Shown here piece after piece: positions 1 to 6,768 of a DNA stretch of 24,377 nt. How positions within the stretch are numbered: the first letter of the stretch is position 1; every line of letters begins with the position of its first letter. Source of the DNA: Chloroflexota bacterium (GTDB lineage Bacteria; Chloroflexota; Chloroflexia; QHBQ01; JADMIH01). A program made the translations under genes and the position numbers. The notes under the pieces were generated by a model, which had not been told where the DNA came from, made no database searches, and saw only the letters and a program-made list of their open reading frames with translations. The stretch covers positions 1-24,377 of the forward strand of contig JADMIH010000044.1 in NCBI GenBank assembly GCA_015478675.1, written 5' to 3'.

Positions 1-1
1 C

Positions 2-589
2 TCATGCCCTAAGTTTATCATTAACCGTTACTATTTAGCTGGTAAGGTACTAGTGCTAATTGCGCTGGCATTATTCCTTGGTGGCCGCATGGACCAATCT
101 CAGCAGGCAGGACAGGCGACCACCCGCAACCCGGCTCAGGCATCTATACAGGCACAGCAACCACAGCAAGTAAAGAACGGGTCAACTGCTCCTGGCAGCG
201 CGCCTGGCGAGACGCAAAACACGCAAGGTGCGAATAGGTGCCCGGTCAGCACGGTCACCACCGACCGTCCGGCAAATGCCAATACAGCCGCCTGGAGCCG
301 TACATGGTACCGCAGCCCGGACAGCCAAATCTGGGCAAGCGCATCCGGGCTGAGTTATTTTGCGGCTGGTGGAGATAAGGTGCTCTGGGCCAAGCCGGTA
401 GGGTCCGACCTGTATGCTGAGGGGCATCATTTAGATGGCGAAGCCCAGCCGTTACAGGTTGATATGCCTGGTGGCTATGAGGATATGGATTACCAGGCCA
501 GCGGCGTTACTTTCTCTGCGCCCGGCTGCTGGGAAATCACGGCCGGGCCACTGGCGGCCATTCAGACGGCAACAAGTGGACCCTCGTAG
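2..589 (+). CDS. Membrane-anchored GCWE-domain protein, 5' partial, frameshifted near 3' end
   Basis: The frame is open from the first bases of the window, so the true start probably lies upstream; a GTG at 53 is the first common start codon inside. Before it the frame encodes basic residues (K, R), then a hydrophobic stretch (about bases 38-85) that looks like a membrane anchor. A Q/P/T-rich linker follows, and then a domain with WYRSPDSQIWAS, LDGEA, GGYEDM, YQASGVTFSAPGCWEITA. This layout resembles a domain I know from Chloroflexota exported proteins; its function is not known to me. After GCWEITA the frame degenerates and stops at 587-589. The family-like ending (HSDGNKWTLVVYV) is encoded in another frame, down to a TGA at 616-618, which points to one missing base around 544. 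The gene converges on the lipoprotein gene at 747. Confidence 0.6.
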   Translation, partial: SCPKFIINRYYLAGKVLVLIALALFLGGRMDQSQQAGQATTRNPAQASIQAQQPQQVKNGSTAPGSAPGETQNTQGANRCPVSTVTTDRPANANTAAWSRTWYRSPDSQIWASASGLSYFAAGGDKVLWAKPVGSDLYAEGHHLDGEAQPLQVDMPGGYEDMDYQASGVTFSAPGCWEITAGPLAAIQTATSGPS

Positions 590-645
590 TCTACGTCTCT
601 CCGCTCGGCAACCAGTGAATCTCTTTTTACGCTTATAAGATGTAA

Positions 646-667
646 GGGAGTACGCTTGCGTACTCCC
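646..667. terminator. Hairpin between convergent genes
   Basis: A perfect 10-bp inverted repeat, GGGAGTACGC and GCGTACTCCC, with two central bases unpaired. It lies just after the stop codons of the + strand GCWE gene and before the end of the minus strand lipoprotein gene. There is no strong T-run on either side, so intrinsic termination is plausible but not proven. Confidence 0.5.
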
Positions 668-746
668 ATTCTGCATACTTTACGCAAAAGCCACGACCGG
701 GCACTCACAGGATATATCGGCTCGGCCCTCATCGCGGGCGATAAGA

Positions 747-1133
747 TTACGGGGTAGCGGTCGCTGACATGTCACTGGTCGGGGTAGTATCCATGGCGCC
801 GGGAGTAGTTGTGCTGGTCATCGGTGTCGAGGTTTCCAGCATAGTGGGAGTGATTGTGCCCGTCATTGGCATCGTGGTGCCGGACATGTCAATGGTGGGC
901 GTTTCCATCATGCTAGGGGTGTCCGTTCCGATCACACTCAGGTCCGGGGTGGCGCTCGCCATTGCGTTGGCGGTTGCGGTTGTGTCAACTGTGGCCGTAC
1001 TCAGTTCTGCGCCTGTGCCTACGGTGGGCGTTTCCGTCGTGCCACATGCAGCAAGGGTCATCGCCGTTATGATCAACAGGACTGCTATCCCTGCCATCTT
1101 GCTCAACGGTTGTCTTTTCGGCATAGTTCTCAT
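747..1133 (-). CDS. Small T/P/M-rich lipoprotein
   Basis: A 128-residue protein. The frame is open further upstream, but the ATG at 1131-1133 is preceded at good distance by GAGGAAAG and starts a clear lipoprotein signal: basic MRTMPKRQPLSK, a hydrophobic core, and the lipobox LAAC with the acylated cysteine at residue 30. The mature part is low-complexity, rich in Thr, Met, Pro, Ser and Ala with repeated STPM/TPTID-like runs and no globular domain visible. Such a protein would be anchored to the outer face of the membrane with a flexible tail. Function unknown. A Met/Thr-rich tail could bind metal or act as a spacer, but that is a guess. Confidence 0.72.
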   Translation of the reverse strand: MRTMPKRQPLSKMAGIAVLLIITAMTLAACGTTETPTVGTGAELSTATVDTTATANAMASATPDLSVIGTDTPSMMETPTIDMSGTTMPMTGTITPTMLETSTPMTSTTTPGAMDTTPTSDMSATATP

Positions 1134-1277
1134 AAATTTGCTTTCCTCTTTCTGGTATTGTGGGTGTGGAAGCAGGAATCTTCTGCCTCGCTTGCGCAGG
1201 TAGCCGCTCTCTATTCCTGCCCATGGGCTTATGCGGGTCAGGGTCTGCGCCTGTATGCTAATACGAAGCAAAAAGAA

Positions 1278-1309
1278 GGCCGAACGGCGCATACAATAGC
1301 CGTTTGGCC
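1278..1309 (-). terminator. Rho-independent terminator after the amidohydrolase gene
   Basis: Arms GGCCGAACGGC (1278-1288) and GCCGTTTGGCC (1299-1309) pair over 11 bp with one G-T pair and a 10-base loop. Read on the minus strand, the hairpin comes shortly after the amidohydrolase stop and is followed by TTCTTTTT. The + strand also has a T-rich tail. Confidence 0.75.
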
Positions 1310-1347
1310 CTCTTTTCTAATAAGAACTTAACTTTTAGGCTGTATGG

Positions 1348-2550
1348 CTAAGGAGATGCCACCATCTTACCGCGCTGGATAACTCGATCTATTCTTCCAA
1401 GTGAAGTTATATCCGCCAGTGGGTCCGCCCCATCCGCCAGCACAATGCAATCAGCGTACTTGCCCACCTGGAGCGTGCCTGTTTCCTCTGAGAGGCCAAC
1501 TGCGCGGGCGGAGCCATGTGTGGCCGCTCGGATCGCGCCCATATTGCCCAGGCCAGCCTCCGACATAAGGCGAATCTCGGTTACAAGGTCCTCTGACGGG
1601 TTGAACGGCGTGCCGCCGTCGTTGCCTGCCGCCACAGTTACCCCCGCCTGAACCGCCCACTCGAAGGATTGTCTGTGGGCATCCAGTACGCGCAGGGATT
1701 TCTCAACGGCGTATTTTGGTATGCCTGCGCGCTCCCCAGCCTCTACGATCCGGTACGGCGCGGCGAGGGTCGCCACGAGCGCCACTCCACGCTCTACCAT
1801 CATCTCGATTGCTTCATCATCGAGGAAGATGCCGTGCTCTATGGTGTCTATGCCTGCCCTGATAGCGTTCTTGATCCCCTCTGTGCCCTGGGCGTGGCTG
1901 GCGGTGTGCTTGCCCACTTTGTGAGCTTCGTCTATGGCTGCCCGCATCTCTTCTTCAGTAAGCTGCGCCGCTCCCGGCTCCACGCCCGGTGTGAGCACAC
2001 CTCCCGTAGCCATCAGCTTTAGACAGTCAACGCCGCGCATCAGATTCTCGCGAGCAGCTTTACGCGCCTCGTCAGCGCCATCCACCTCCAGCCCTATAGT
2101 CCAGCCGTGCCCGCCCGTCATAGTGATTAACTTACCGGCGCACAGAAGGCGTGGGCCTGGGAAATCGCCTCTCGCGAAAGCGTCACGCAACGCCAGCTCG
2201 CCATATTTGAAGCCGCCGAGGTCGCGGGCAGTAGTGATGCCTGCCCGCAGCATCCTCTCGCCACGCCGCGCACCTTCAAGCATGACGGCAGCCAGGGTGC
2301 TGCGGCCCAGCGTGGCAATCGGGTCGGGTCCCGCGTCCATCATAATATGCATATGAGCATTGATGAGGCCCGGCAGCAATGTTCGCCCGTTCAGGTCTAT
2401 TACTTTGGTGCCCGCAGTATCTTCACGCTGGGGGCTGTTTTGGCCTTCCCGCACCGAAGCTATGCGCTCGCCGTCTATGATGACCGTAACCCCTTCTTTG
2501 GGGTTAGAGCCTGTACCGTCAATTAGCCGGGCGTTTGTTAGAACTAACAC
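1348..2550 (-). CDS. Imidazolonepropionase-like metal-dependent amidohydrolase
   Basis: A 400-residue amidohydrolase of the metallo-dependent hydrolase superfamily. The N-terminal beta part (MLVLTNARLIDGTG) leads into the TIM barrel. Visible metal-site residues are H66 and H68 (NAHMH), K178 in KLMATGG (the lysine usually carboxylated to bridge two metals), H219 (SHAQG), H239 (IEHG) and D311 (AAGND). The C-terminus has the usual GTLQVGKYADCIVL strand pair. The set fits the imidazolonepropionase-like/prolidase-type branch that includes Xaa-Pro and Xaa-Arg dipeptidases, so a dipeptide or cyclic amide is a reasonable substrate guess; the exact one cannot be read. The start is GTG, chosen because GGAGG lies 9 bases upstream. 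No signal peptide is visible, so cytoplasmic. Monocistronic, ended by the hairpin at 1278-1309. Confidence 0.88.
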   Translation of the reverse strand: MLVLTNARLIDGTGSNPKEGVTVIIDGERIASVREGQNSPQREDTAGTKVIDLNGRTLLPGLINAHMHIMMDAGPDPIATLGRSTLAAVMLEGARRGERMLRAGITTARDLGGFKYGELALRDAFARGDFPGPRLLCAGKLITMTGGHGWTIGLEVDGADEARKAARENLMRGVDCLKLMATGGVLTPGVEPGAAQLTEEEMRAAIDEAHKVGKHTASHAQGTEGIKNAIRAGIDTIEHGIFLDDEAIEMMVERGVALVATLAAPYRIVEAGERAGIPKYAVEKSLRVLDAHRQSFEWAVQAGVTVAAGNDGGTPFNPSEDLVTEIRLMSEAGLGNMGAIRAATHGSARAVGLSEETGTLQVGKYADCIVLADGADPLADITSLGRIDRVIQRGKMVASP

Positions 2551-2613
2551 TCTGTTTTGCCTCCATCATGGGGGTTGATAGCCATTACATGACCCTGGTT
2601 CCTGGTTGCATTT

Positions 2614-2622
2614 TGGTATAAT
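2614..2622 (+). promoter_or_regulatory. Extended -10 promoter for the secreted metallopeptidase-like gene
   Basis: TGGTATAAT: a perfect TATAAT at 2617-2622 with the TGn extension and no good -35. Transcription would begin near 2629, giving a short leader with AAGGA (2631-2635) ahead of the ATG at 2644. Confidence 0.6.
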
Positions 2623-2643
2623 ACCATAGAAAGGATCAACTAT

Positions 2644-3993
2644 ATGAACATTGCTTCTCTCCATCGCACGCGCCGTTTGCGTGCTATTTTCTTAGCCATA
2701 GTGGTTGCTATGGCGATACTGGGGTCGTGGCCCGCTGGACGTGCTGCGGCTCAGGTCTACGCACCCGGTGCTCTTATATCCGCCCCGCAGCTTCAGCAGG
2801 GCGATTCTCCCGCCGATGCGCCTGTGCCTGCGCTTGCCGCCGTGAGCCGGGGCGACTTCCAGTACTTCCCGCAAACGGCCCATTTCCTGCGCGGCATCTT
2901 CTACCAGTACTGGCAGAGCCACGGCGCGACGCCCGTCTTCGGGTTGCCCATCACCGAGGCTCTGGTAGAGAATGGTATAACAGTGCAGTATCTGGAGCGT
3001 GCACGGTTGGAGTGGCACCCCGAAATATCAACTGACCCGGGCAAGCAGGTGCTGTTGACCAGGCTGGGAGCTATTCTCTCGGAGGCGCGTAGCTTGAATT
3101 TCTCGCCAGGGATCGCGGCAAGCATCACCCCATCCTCCTTCTACTTCACTCAGACCGGGCATAACCTGGCGAACGCTTTTCTCACCTACTGGCAGAACAA
3201 CGGCGGCCTGGCGGTCTTCGGTTATCCCATCTCGGAAGAGGTAATAGAGACCAGCCCCACCGATGGGCGGCAGTACACGGTGCAATACTTCGAGCGCAAC
3301 CGTTTCGAGTGGCACCCTGAGCTTGGCCCGGTACACAACGTTCAGCTCGGCTTGCTAGGTGTGGAGTACGCTCAGATGGTGGGCTTGAATCCGTTAGCGC
3401 GTGTCTTACTGCCCGGCAGCTCCATCCCCACCGCAGATGCCGACTTGAGCGACTCTCCTAAGCTCGCTCAACTAGTAGACAGCGACCTCCTGCCCGCTGT
3501 ACAGGCACTGGCGCGCACCCCGCAGTTCAGGTGGGTAGCTGCCGTGATAGTTCAGAACAGCGTGGTCGTGGAGTTCTCCAACATAAACGAGCAAGGGGTA
3601 GCAGGGGCTTTCGTCAGCACCCGCAGCCGCTCAAGGCCATACGTTATAGTGGTGCCGGAGTCCGAGCGCAATGCCTCGGTCGCCTCATTAGCCAGTGTTC
3701 TGGCGCACGAAGCTACGCATGCCTATGACGTGACCACAGGGGTGATTGCAAAGCAGTCTAACTGTAGCATAGAAGAGGAGTTGCGCGCTTACTTGAATGG
3801 ACTCTCCTCCTGGGTATTGTTGGAAGGGCCGGACGCGCTCGCCGGGGACTATCGGGCCGGCAGTCTTGATGAGGACGTTAGCAACTCCTTGAGGGGCTTC
3901 AATGGCTACGATGTCCAGCTTCAACTTAGTTTCGACGCGCAAGGCGCAAGGAATTACCTTGTCGGGCTCTACGGCCAGGACTGTGGGGGGTGA
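2644..3993 (+). CDS. Secreted protein with two FGYP-type repeats and an HExxH metallopeptidase-like domain
   Basis: A 449-residue exported protein. Residues 1-36 form a signal peptide: RTRRLR, a hydrophobic core, and a likely cleavage after RAAA. Two repeats of about 80 residues follow, at about 72-152 and 166-250. Each has an aromatic F/YF start, a YWQ motif, then VFGLPITEA or VFGYPISEE, then VQYLERARLEWHPE or VQYFERNRFEWHPE. They resemble the LGFP-like repeats of Chloroflexota cell-wall proteins. The C-terminal domain (about 275-449) carries LAHEATHAYD with HEATH at 355-359, and EEELRAY with glutamates at 377-379. This HExxH plus downstream Glu layout is that of zinc gluzincin peptidases. 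The inference is a wall-bound or released peptidase; substrate unknown. The start has AAGGA 8 bases upstream. Confidence 0.8.
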   Translation: MNIASLHRTRRLRAIFLAIVVAMAILGSWPAGRAAAQVYAPGALISAPQLQQGDSPADAPVPALAAVSRGDFQYFPQTAHFLRGIFYQYWQSHGATPVFGLPITEALVENGITVQYLERARLEWHPEISTDPGKQVLLTRLGAILSEARSLNFSPGIAASITPSSFYFTQTGHNLANAFLTYWQNNGGLAVFGYPISEEVIETSPTDGRQYTVQYFERNRFEWHPELGPVHNVQLGLLGVEYAQMVGLNPLARVLLPGSSIPTADADLSDSPKLAQLVDSDLLPAVQALARTPQFRWVAAVIVQNSVVVEFSNINEQGVAGAFVSTRSRSRPYVIVVPESERNASVASLASVLAHEATHAYDVTTGVIAKQSNCSIEEELRAYLNGLSSWVLLEGPDALAGDYRAGSLDEDVSNSLRGFNGYDVQLQLSFDAQGARNYLVGLYGQDCGG

Positions 3994-4023
3994 GCTTTTC
4001 TGGGGAACCTGGACCTGGTTGTG

Positions 4024-4074
4024 ATCAAAACAAATACAACAGCAGTGTTGGGCTGCTGTTGTATTTGTTTTGAT
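4024..4074 (+). terminator. Long perfect hairpin after the metallopeptidase-like gene
   Basis: Arms of 22 bp (4024-4045 and 4053-4074) are perfectly complementary around a 7-base loop. The arms run from AT-rich at the base to CAGCAG/CTGCTG at the top, so the 3' arm supplies a U-rich strand. It lies 31 bases after the stop at 3993, as expected of an intrinsic terminator, though the stem is unusually long and perfect. Confidence 0.7.
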
Positions 4075-4140
4075 AAGAGTAAAAGCCTGGCAGGAGTCTC
4101 GCTGAGGAAAGAAAGCCGTGTGGCAATCCCCATGTGTGCC

Positions 4141-4169
4141 TTGCCCCCGCACACGGGGGCGCGTATAAT
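4141..4169 (+). promoter_or_regulatory. Likely argS promoter
   Basis: TTGCCC (4141-4146), a 17-base spacer and a perfect TATAAT (4164-4169). The expected start point is near 4176, giving a leader of about 240 bases to the argS ATG, most of it made up by the inserted element at 4190-4384. Without that element the leader would be under 40 bases. Confidence 0.6.
4143..4160. promoter_or_regulatory. Palindrome inside the argS promoter
   Basis: GCCCCCG-CACA-CGGGGGC, a perfect 7-bp dyad, overlaps the -35 box and fills most of the spacer. Its place fits a repressor operator, but no regulator can be named. Confidence 0.4.
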
Positions 4170-4181
4170 GGGATTTATATT

Positions 4182-4189
4182 TACAGATG
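4182..4189. repeat. Left copy of 8-bp target duplication
   Basis: TACAGATG, immediately before the left inverted repeat of the element at 4190-4384; the same eight bases follow the right inverted repeat. Confidence 0.8.
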
Positions 4190-4384
4190 GTAACTACTCA
4201 GCTACAGTATGACGCTTCCATGCCGAGTTCAAACACAACATCTTGTGATTTTCGGCCACTTGAAAGCTGCTCAAGACGACCATTTCGCGGGCTATATCTG
4301 CTGAGTAAGGCCACTGGCACAATATGTTGTTCTAATGAGCCAAGTTCGGCCTAAATGTTGAAGATATCTAGGCTGAGTAGTTAC
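4190..4384. mobile_element. MITE-like element, 195 bp, IS66-type ends, in the argS leader
   Basis: Terminal inverted repeats are perfect over 13 bp: GTAACTACTCAGC at 4190-4202 and GCTGAGTAGTTAC at 4372-4384. The element is flanked by an exact 8-bp direct repeat, TACAGATG. It holds no plausible gene. The interior is itself loosely palindromic (for example, ACAACAT-TTGTG motifs in both halves), and a second internal copy of CTGAGTA lies near 4301. Ends beginning GTAA together with 8-bp duplications are known traits of the IS66 family, so this is probably a non-autonomous derivative mobilised by such a transposase. No transposase lies in the window. Confidence 0.75.
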
Positions 4385-4392
4385 TACAGATG
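4385..4392. repeat. Right copy of 8-bp target duplication
   Basis: TACAGATG, directly following the right inverted repeat that ends at 4384. Confidence 0.8.
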
Positions 4393-4416
4393 TACTAAAA
4401 GTGCGAGCAAGGTAGG

Positions 4417-6720
4417 ATGATAGAGAGCACCAATACTATGAATGCTTCGCCATCGGGCGATTTGCAGGCCGAGATCAAGCGCGCTCTGGCCGATACAATA
4501 AGCTCGCTTGGCTACAATGCCGAGGGGCTGGACCTTACTTTGCGCCCTATACCGCTGGCTGAGGCGTGGGGGTTCGGGTCGGCTGTGGCCTTCCAACTGC
4601 GCCGTGCTGGGGGCGCAGTTGGCGGAACAAGCAGTCCACAGGAGATAGCTGAGCGTGTGGCGGCCTCTATACCCAGGCTGCCACAGTTAGAGCGTGTAGA
4701 GGCAGTTAACAGCTACATCAATTTCTACGTAGATAAAGAGTGGTACGCCAACCGAGTAATCGCGCAGGTGCTGTCGCAGGGCAAAGGCTACGGCTGCTGG
4801 CCTGATCGTGGCGAGCGGGTCATGGTGGAGTATGCCAACCTGAACACACATAAGACTATGCACGTCGGCCACCTCCGAAACGTAGTGCTTGGGGCCGCCA
4901 TTTTCAACATATTAAAGTGCGCGGGCTTTGACACAGTTGGCGTGACCTACATCGGCGACATCGGTATGCACGTCATCAGGACCTTGTGGGGCTACCTCAA
5001 CTTCCACAAAGGCGAGGAGCCTCCCACCACCAACAAGGGCGCATGGCTTGAGCAGCTCTACGTCGAAGCCACAGCGCGGCTAGAATACCGTAAATATGTA
5101 ACAGGGCTGATCAGTGATGCCGCGAAAGCCGACCCGGCTGTGGCCTCCCAGCTTTATCTCGCGCTACAGGCTATGGGCGACACCGACCCTGATGATGCGC
5201 CTTATGTGAAAGAGTTGTCCGACAGCCTTCTCGCGCGGGAAGGGCCTGACTGGAAGGGCGTGCTGGCAGCCAGAGACCATATAGCGCTCAACTTGTGGGA
5301 CGCTCTTGGCCGCGCCCTGGTAGCTCAACCTTCTGCCCTGGACACCTCGAATAGAGAAGCGGCCAGCGTGCAGCCGGCGCCTATGGTGGAGGCAGGTTCC
5401 CTGGTAACTCAGCCGCTAAAGGATGATTTGCAGCCGCAAAGCGATCCTCTCGCGGCGTTGCGCCGGGATTATGAGCTGTTGGACGCTCACCGCGGGTGGT
5501 GGGATGAGGTACCACGATGGCAGGCTGAGATCAAGGGGTTATTTGCCCGTTGGGATGCTCAAGACCCTGAGCTAGTAGCTCTTTGGAGTGAGACGCGCCG
5601 GTGGAGCCTGAACCTCCTTGAGCGCATATTCCGCGACCTAGATGTGAGCTTTGCTACCTGGTTCTTCGAGAGCGAAGTAGAAGAACCAGGCAAAGAGGTG
5701 GTAGACGAGCTTATAAAGATGGGGATAGCCGAGGACCATCGCGCTCAGGGTGAGACGGTGATAGTACGAGTGGACGACCAACTGCGTGCCCACCCAGAAC
5801 TGAGCCGGAAGTATCACAAAGAACTGTACAGGGCCAACAAGGACGGCACCGTAACGCCCAAAGAGACGTGGCGCGTGCTGGTGGTGCTGCGCTCGGATGG
5901 CACATCGCTCTACGCTACAAAAGACCTTGAGCTGGCTCGTATCAAGTTCAACGATTGGCACGTGGATCGCTCGATCTACGTGATTGATACACGGCAGTCC
6001 CTCTATTTCCAGCAAGTCTTCAAGGTGCTCGAATTGTGGGGTTTTCCTCAGGCTGAGAAGGCTTACCAGTTAGCCTACGAGTTCGTGAACACGCCCGAAG
6101 GCGCTATCTCCTCGCGCCGTGGTGGTGCGCCTCTGTACGAGGACCTGGAGAGCGAGGCGTTACAGCGGGCGCGAGCAGTGGTAGACGCCAGGGAAGCCGA
6201 GCAGCCGCGCAATTTGACAGAGGAGCAGAAAAGGACGATAGCGCACGCCGTTGCCTTTGGCGCGCTCAAGATGGGGATGCTCGACAAGGACAACAACAAG
6301 GTGATAACCTTTGTCTGGGAGCAAGCCCTTAACCCGGAGTCGCAGTCGGCCACCTATGTGCAATACTCGCATGCTCGTGCTACCCGCGTGCTGGAGAAGG
6401 CCCCGGCAGAAGCTCTGCCCAGAGAAGGCGAGCGCTATAACTTCGCCTCACTAACAGCCTATGAGACAGCGCTTCTTGAGCTAATAGCCAAGCTGCCTGA
6501 AGAAGTGGTGCGCGCCGCCGACGCCTACAAGCCGGTAATAATCGCCACCTACTGCTTTGAGCTAGCCGACGCCTTCAATAGCTTCTATCACAACTGCCCT
6601 GTGCTGAAAGCAGGCTCAGACGAGCTGGTAAAAGCCAGACTAGCCCTGACAGCCGCCTCCAAGCAAACGCTGGCAAATGCCCTCGGGTTGTTAGGGATAG
6701 AAGCGCCGGATATGATGTGA
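4417..6720 (+). CDS. argS: Arginine--tRNA ligase with a large internal insertion
   Basis: Charges tRNA-Arg with arginine in the cytoplasm. The 767 residues compare with about 550-650 in most bacteria. Visible parts in order: an N-terminal Add-1 domain (about 15-125, ending VNSYINFYVD), the class I signature as HVGH (149-152) in NTHKTMHVGHLRN, YIGDIGMH (178-185), LRSDGTSLYATKDL (491-504), a divergent KMSK loop ISSRRG (564-569), and the DALR anticodon-binding domain from ATYVQYSHARA to the canonical-looking ending LLGIEAPDMM. Residues of about 225-380 have no counterpart in the usual enzyme. They are acidic, with a Q/P/S-rich stretch (about 303-345), and lie in the connective region after WLEQLYVEATARL. 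AAGG precedes the ATG by 4 bases; Met8 (4438) is an alternative start. The next gene follows after 48 bases, so they may share a transcript. Confidence 0.95.
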   Translation: MIESTNTMNASPSGDLQAEIKRALADTISSLGYNAEGLDLTLRPIPLAEAWGFGSAVAFQLRRAGGAVGGTSSPQEIAERVAASIPRLPQLERVEAVNSYINFYVDKEWYANRVIAQVLSQGKGYGCWPDRGERVMVEYANLNTHKTMHVGHLRNVVLGAAIFNILKCAGFDTVGVTYIGDIGMHVIRTLWGYLNFHKGEEPPTTNKGAWLEQLYVEATARLEYRKYVTGLISDAAKADPAVASQLYLALQAMGDTDPDDAPYVKELSDSLLAREGPDWKGVLAARDHIALNLWDALGRALVAQPSALDTSNREAASVQPAPMVEAGSLVTQPLKDDLQPQSDPLAALRRDYELLDAHRGWWDEVPRWQAEIKGLFARWDAQDPELVALWSETRRWSLNLLERIFRDLDVSFATWFFESEVEEPGKEVVDELIKMGIAEDHRAQGETVIVRVDDQLRAHPELSRKYHKELYRANKDGTVTPKETWRVLVVLRSDGTSLYATKDLELARIKFNDWHVDRSIYVIDTRQSLYFQQVFKVLELWGFPQAEKAYQLAYEFVNTPEGAISSRRGGAPLYEDLESEALQRARAVVDAREAEQPRNLTEEQKRTIAHAVAFGALKMGMLDKDNNKVITFVWEQALNPESQSATYVQYSHARATRVLEKAPAEALPREGERYNFASLTAYETALLELIAKLPEEVVRAADAYKPVIIATYCFELADAFNSFYHNCPVLKAGSDELVKARLALTAASKQTLANALGLLGIEAPDMM

Positions 6721-6768
6721 TCAGATCACGCAATAGGCACTATCCTACCCACAACGATGTGGAGAACT

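Noticed and set aside
769..1203. Open frame of 144 codons on the + strand
   Set aside because: It lies opposite the lipoprotein gene; its V/I/S/G-rich product mirrors the low-complexity Thr/Pro repeats on the other strand.
4176..4416. T-box riboswitch in the argS leader
   Set aside because: No T-box signature (GGGUGG-ACCGCG type) is present, and the structure is explained by an inserted element with target duplication.
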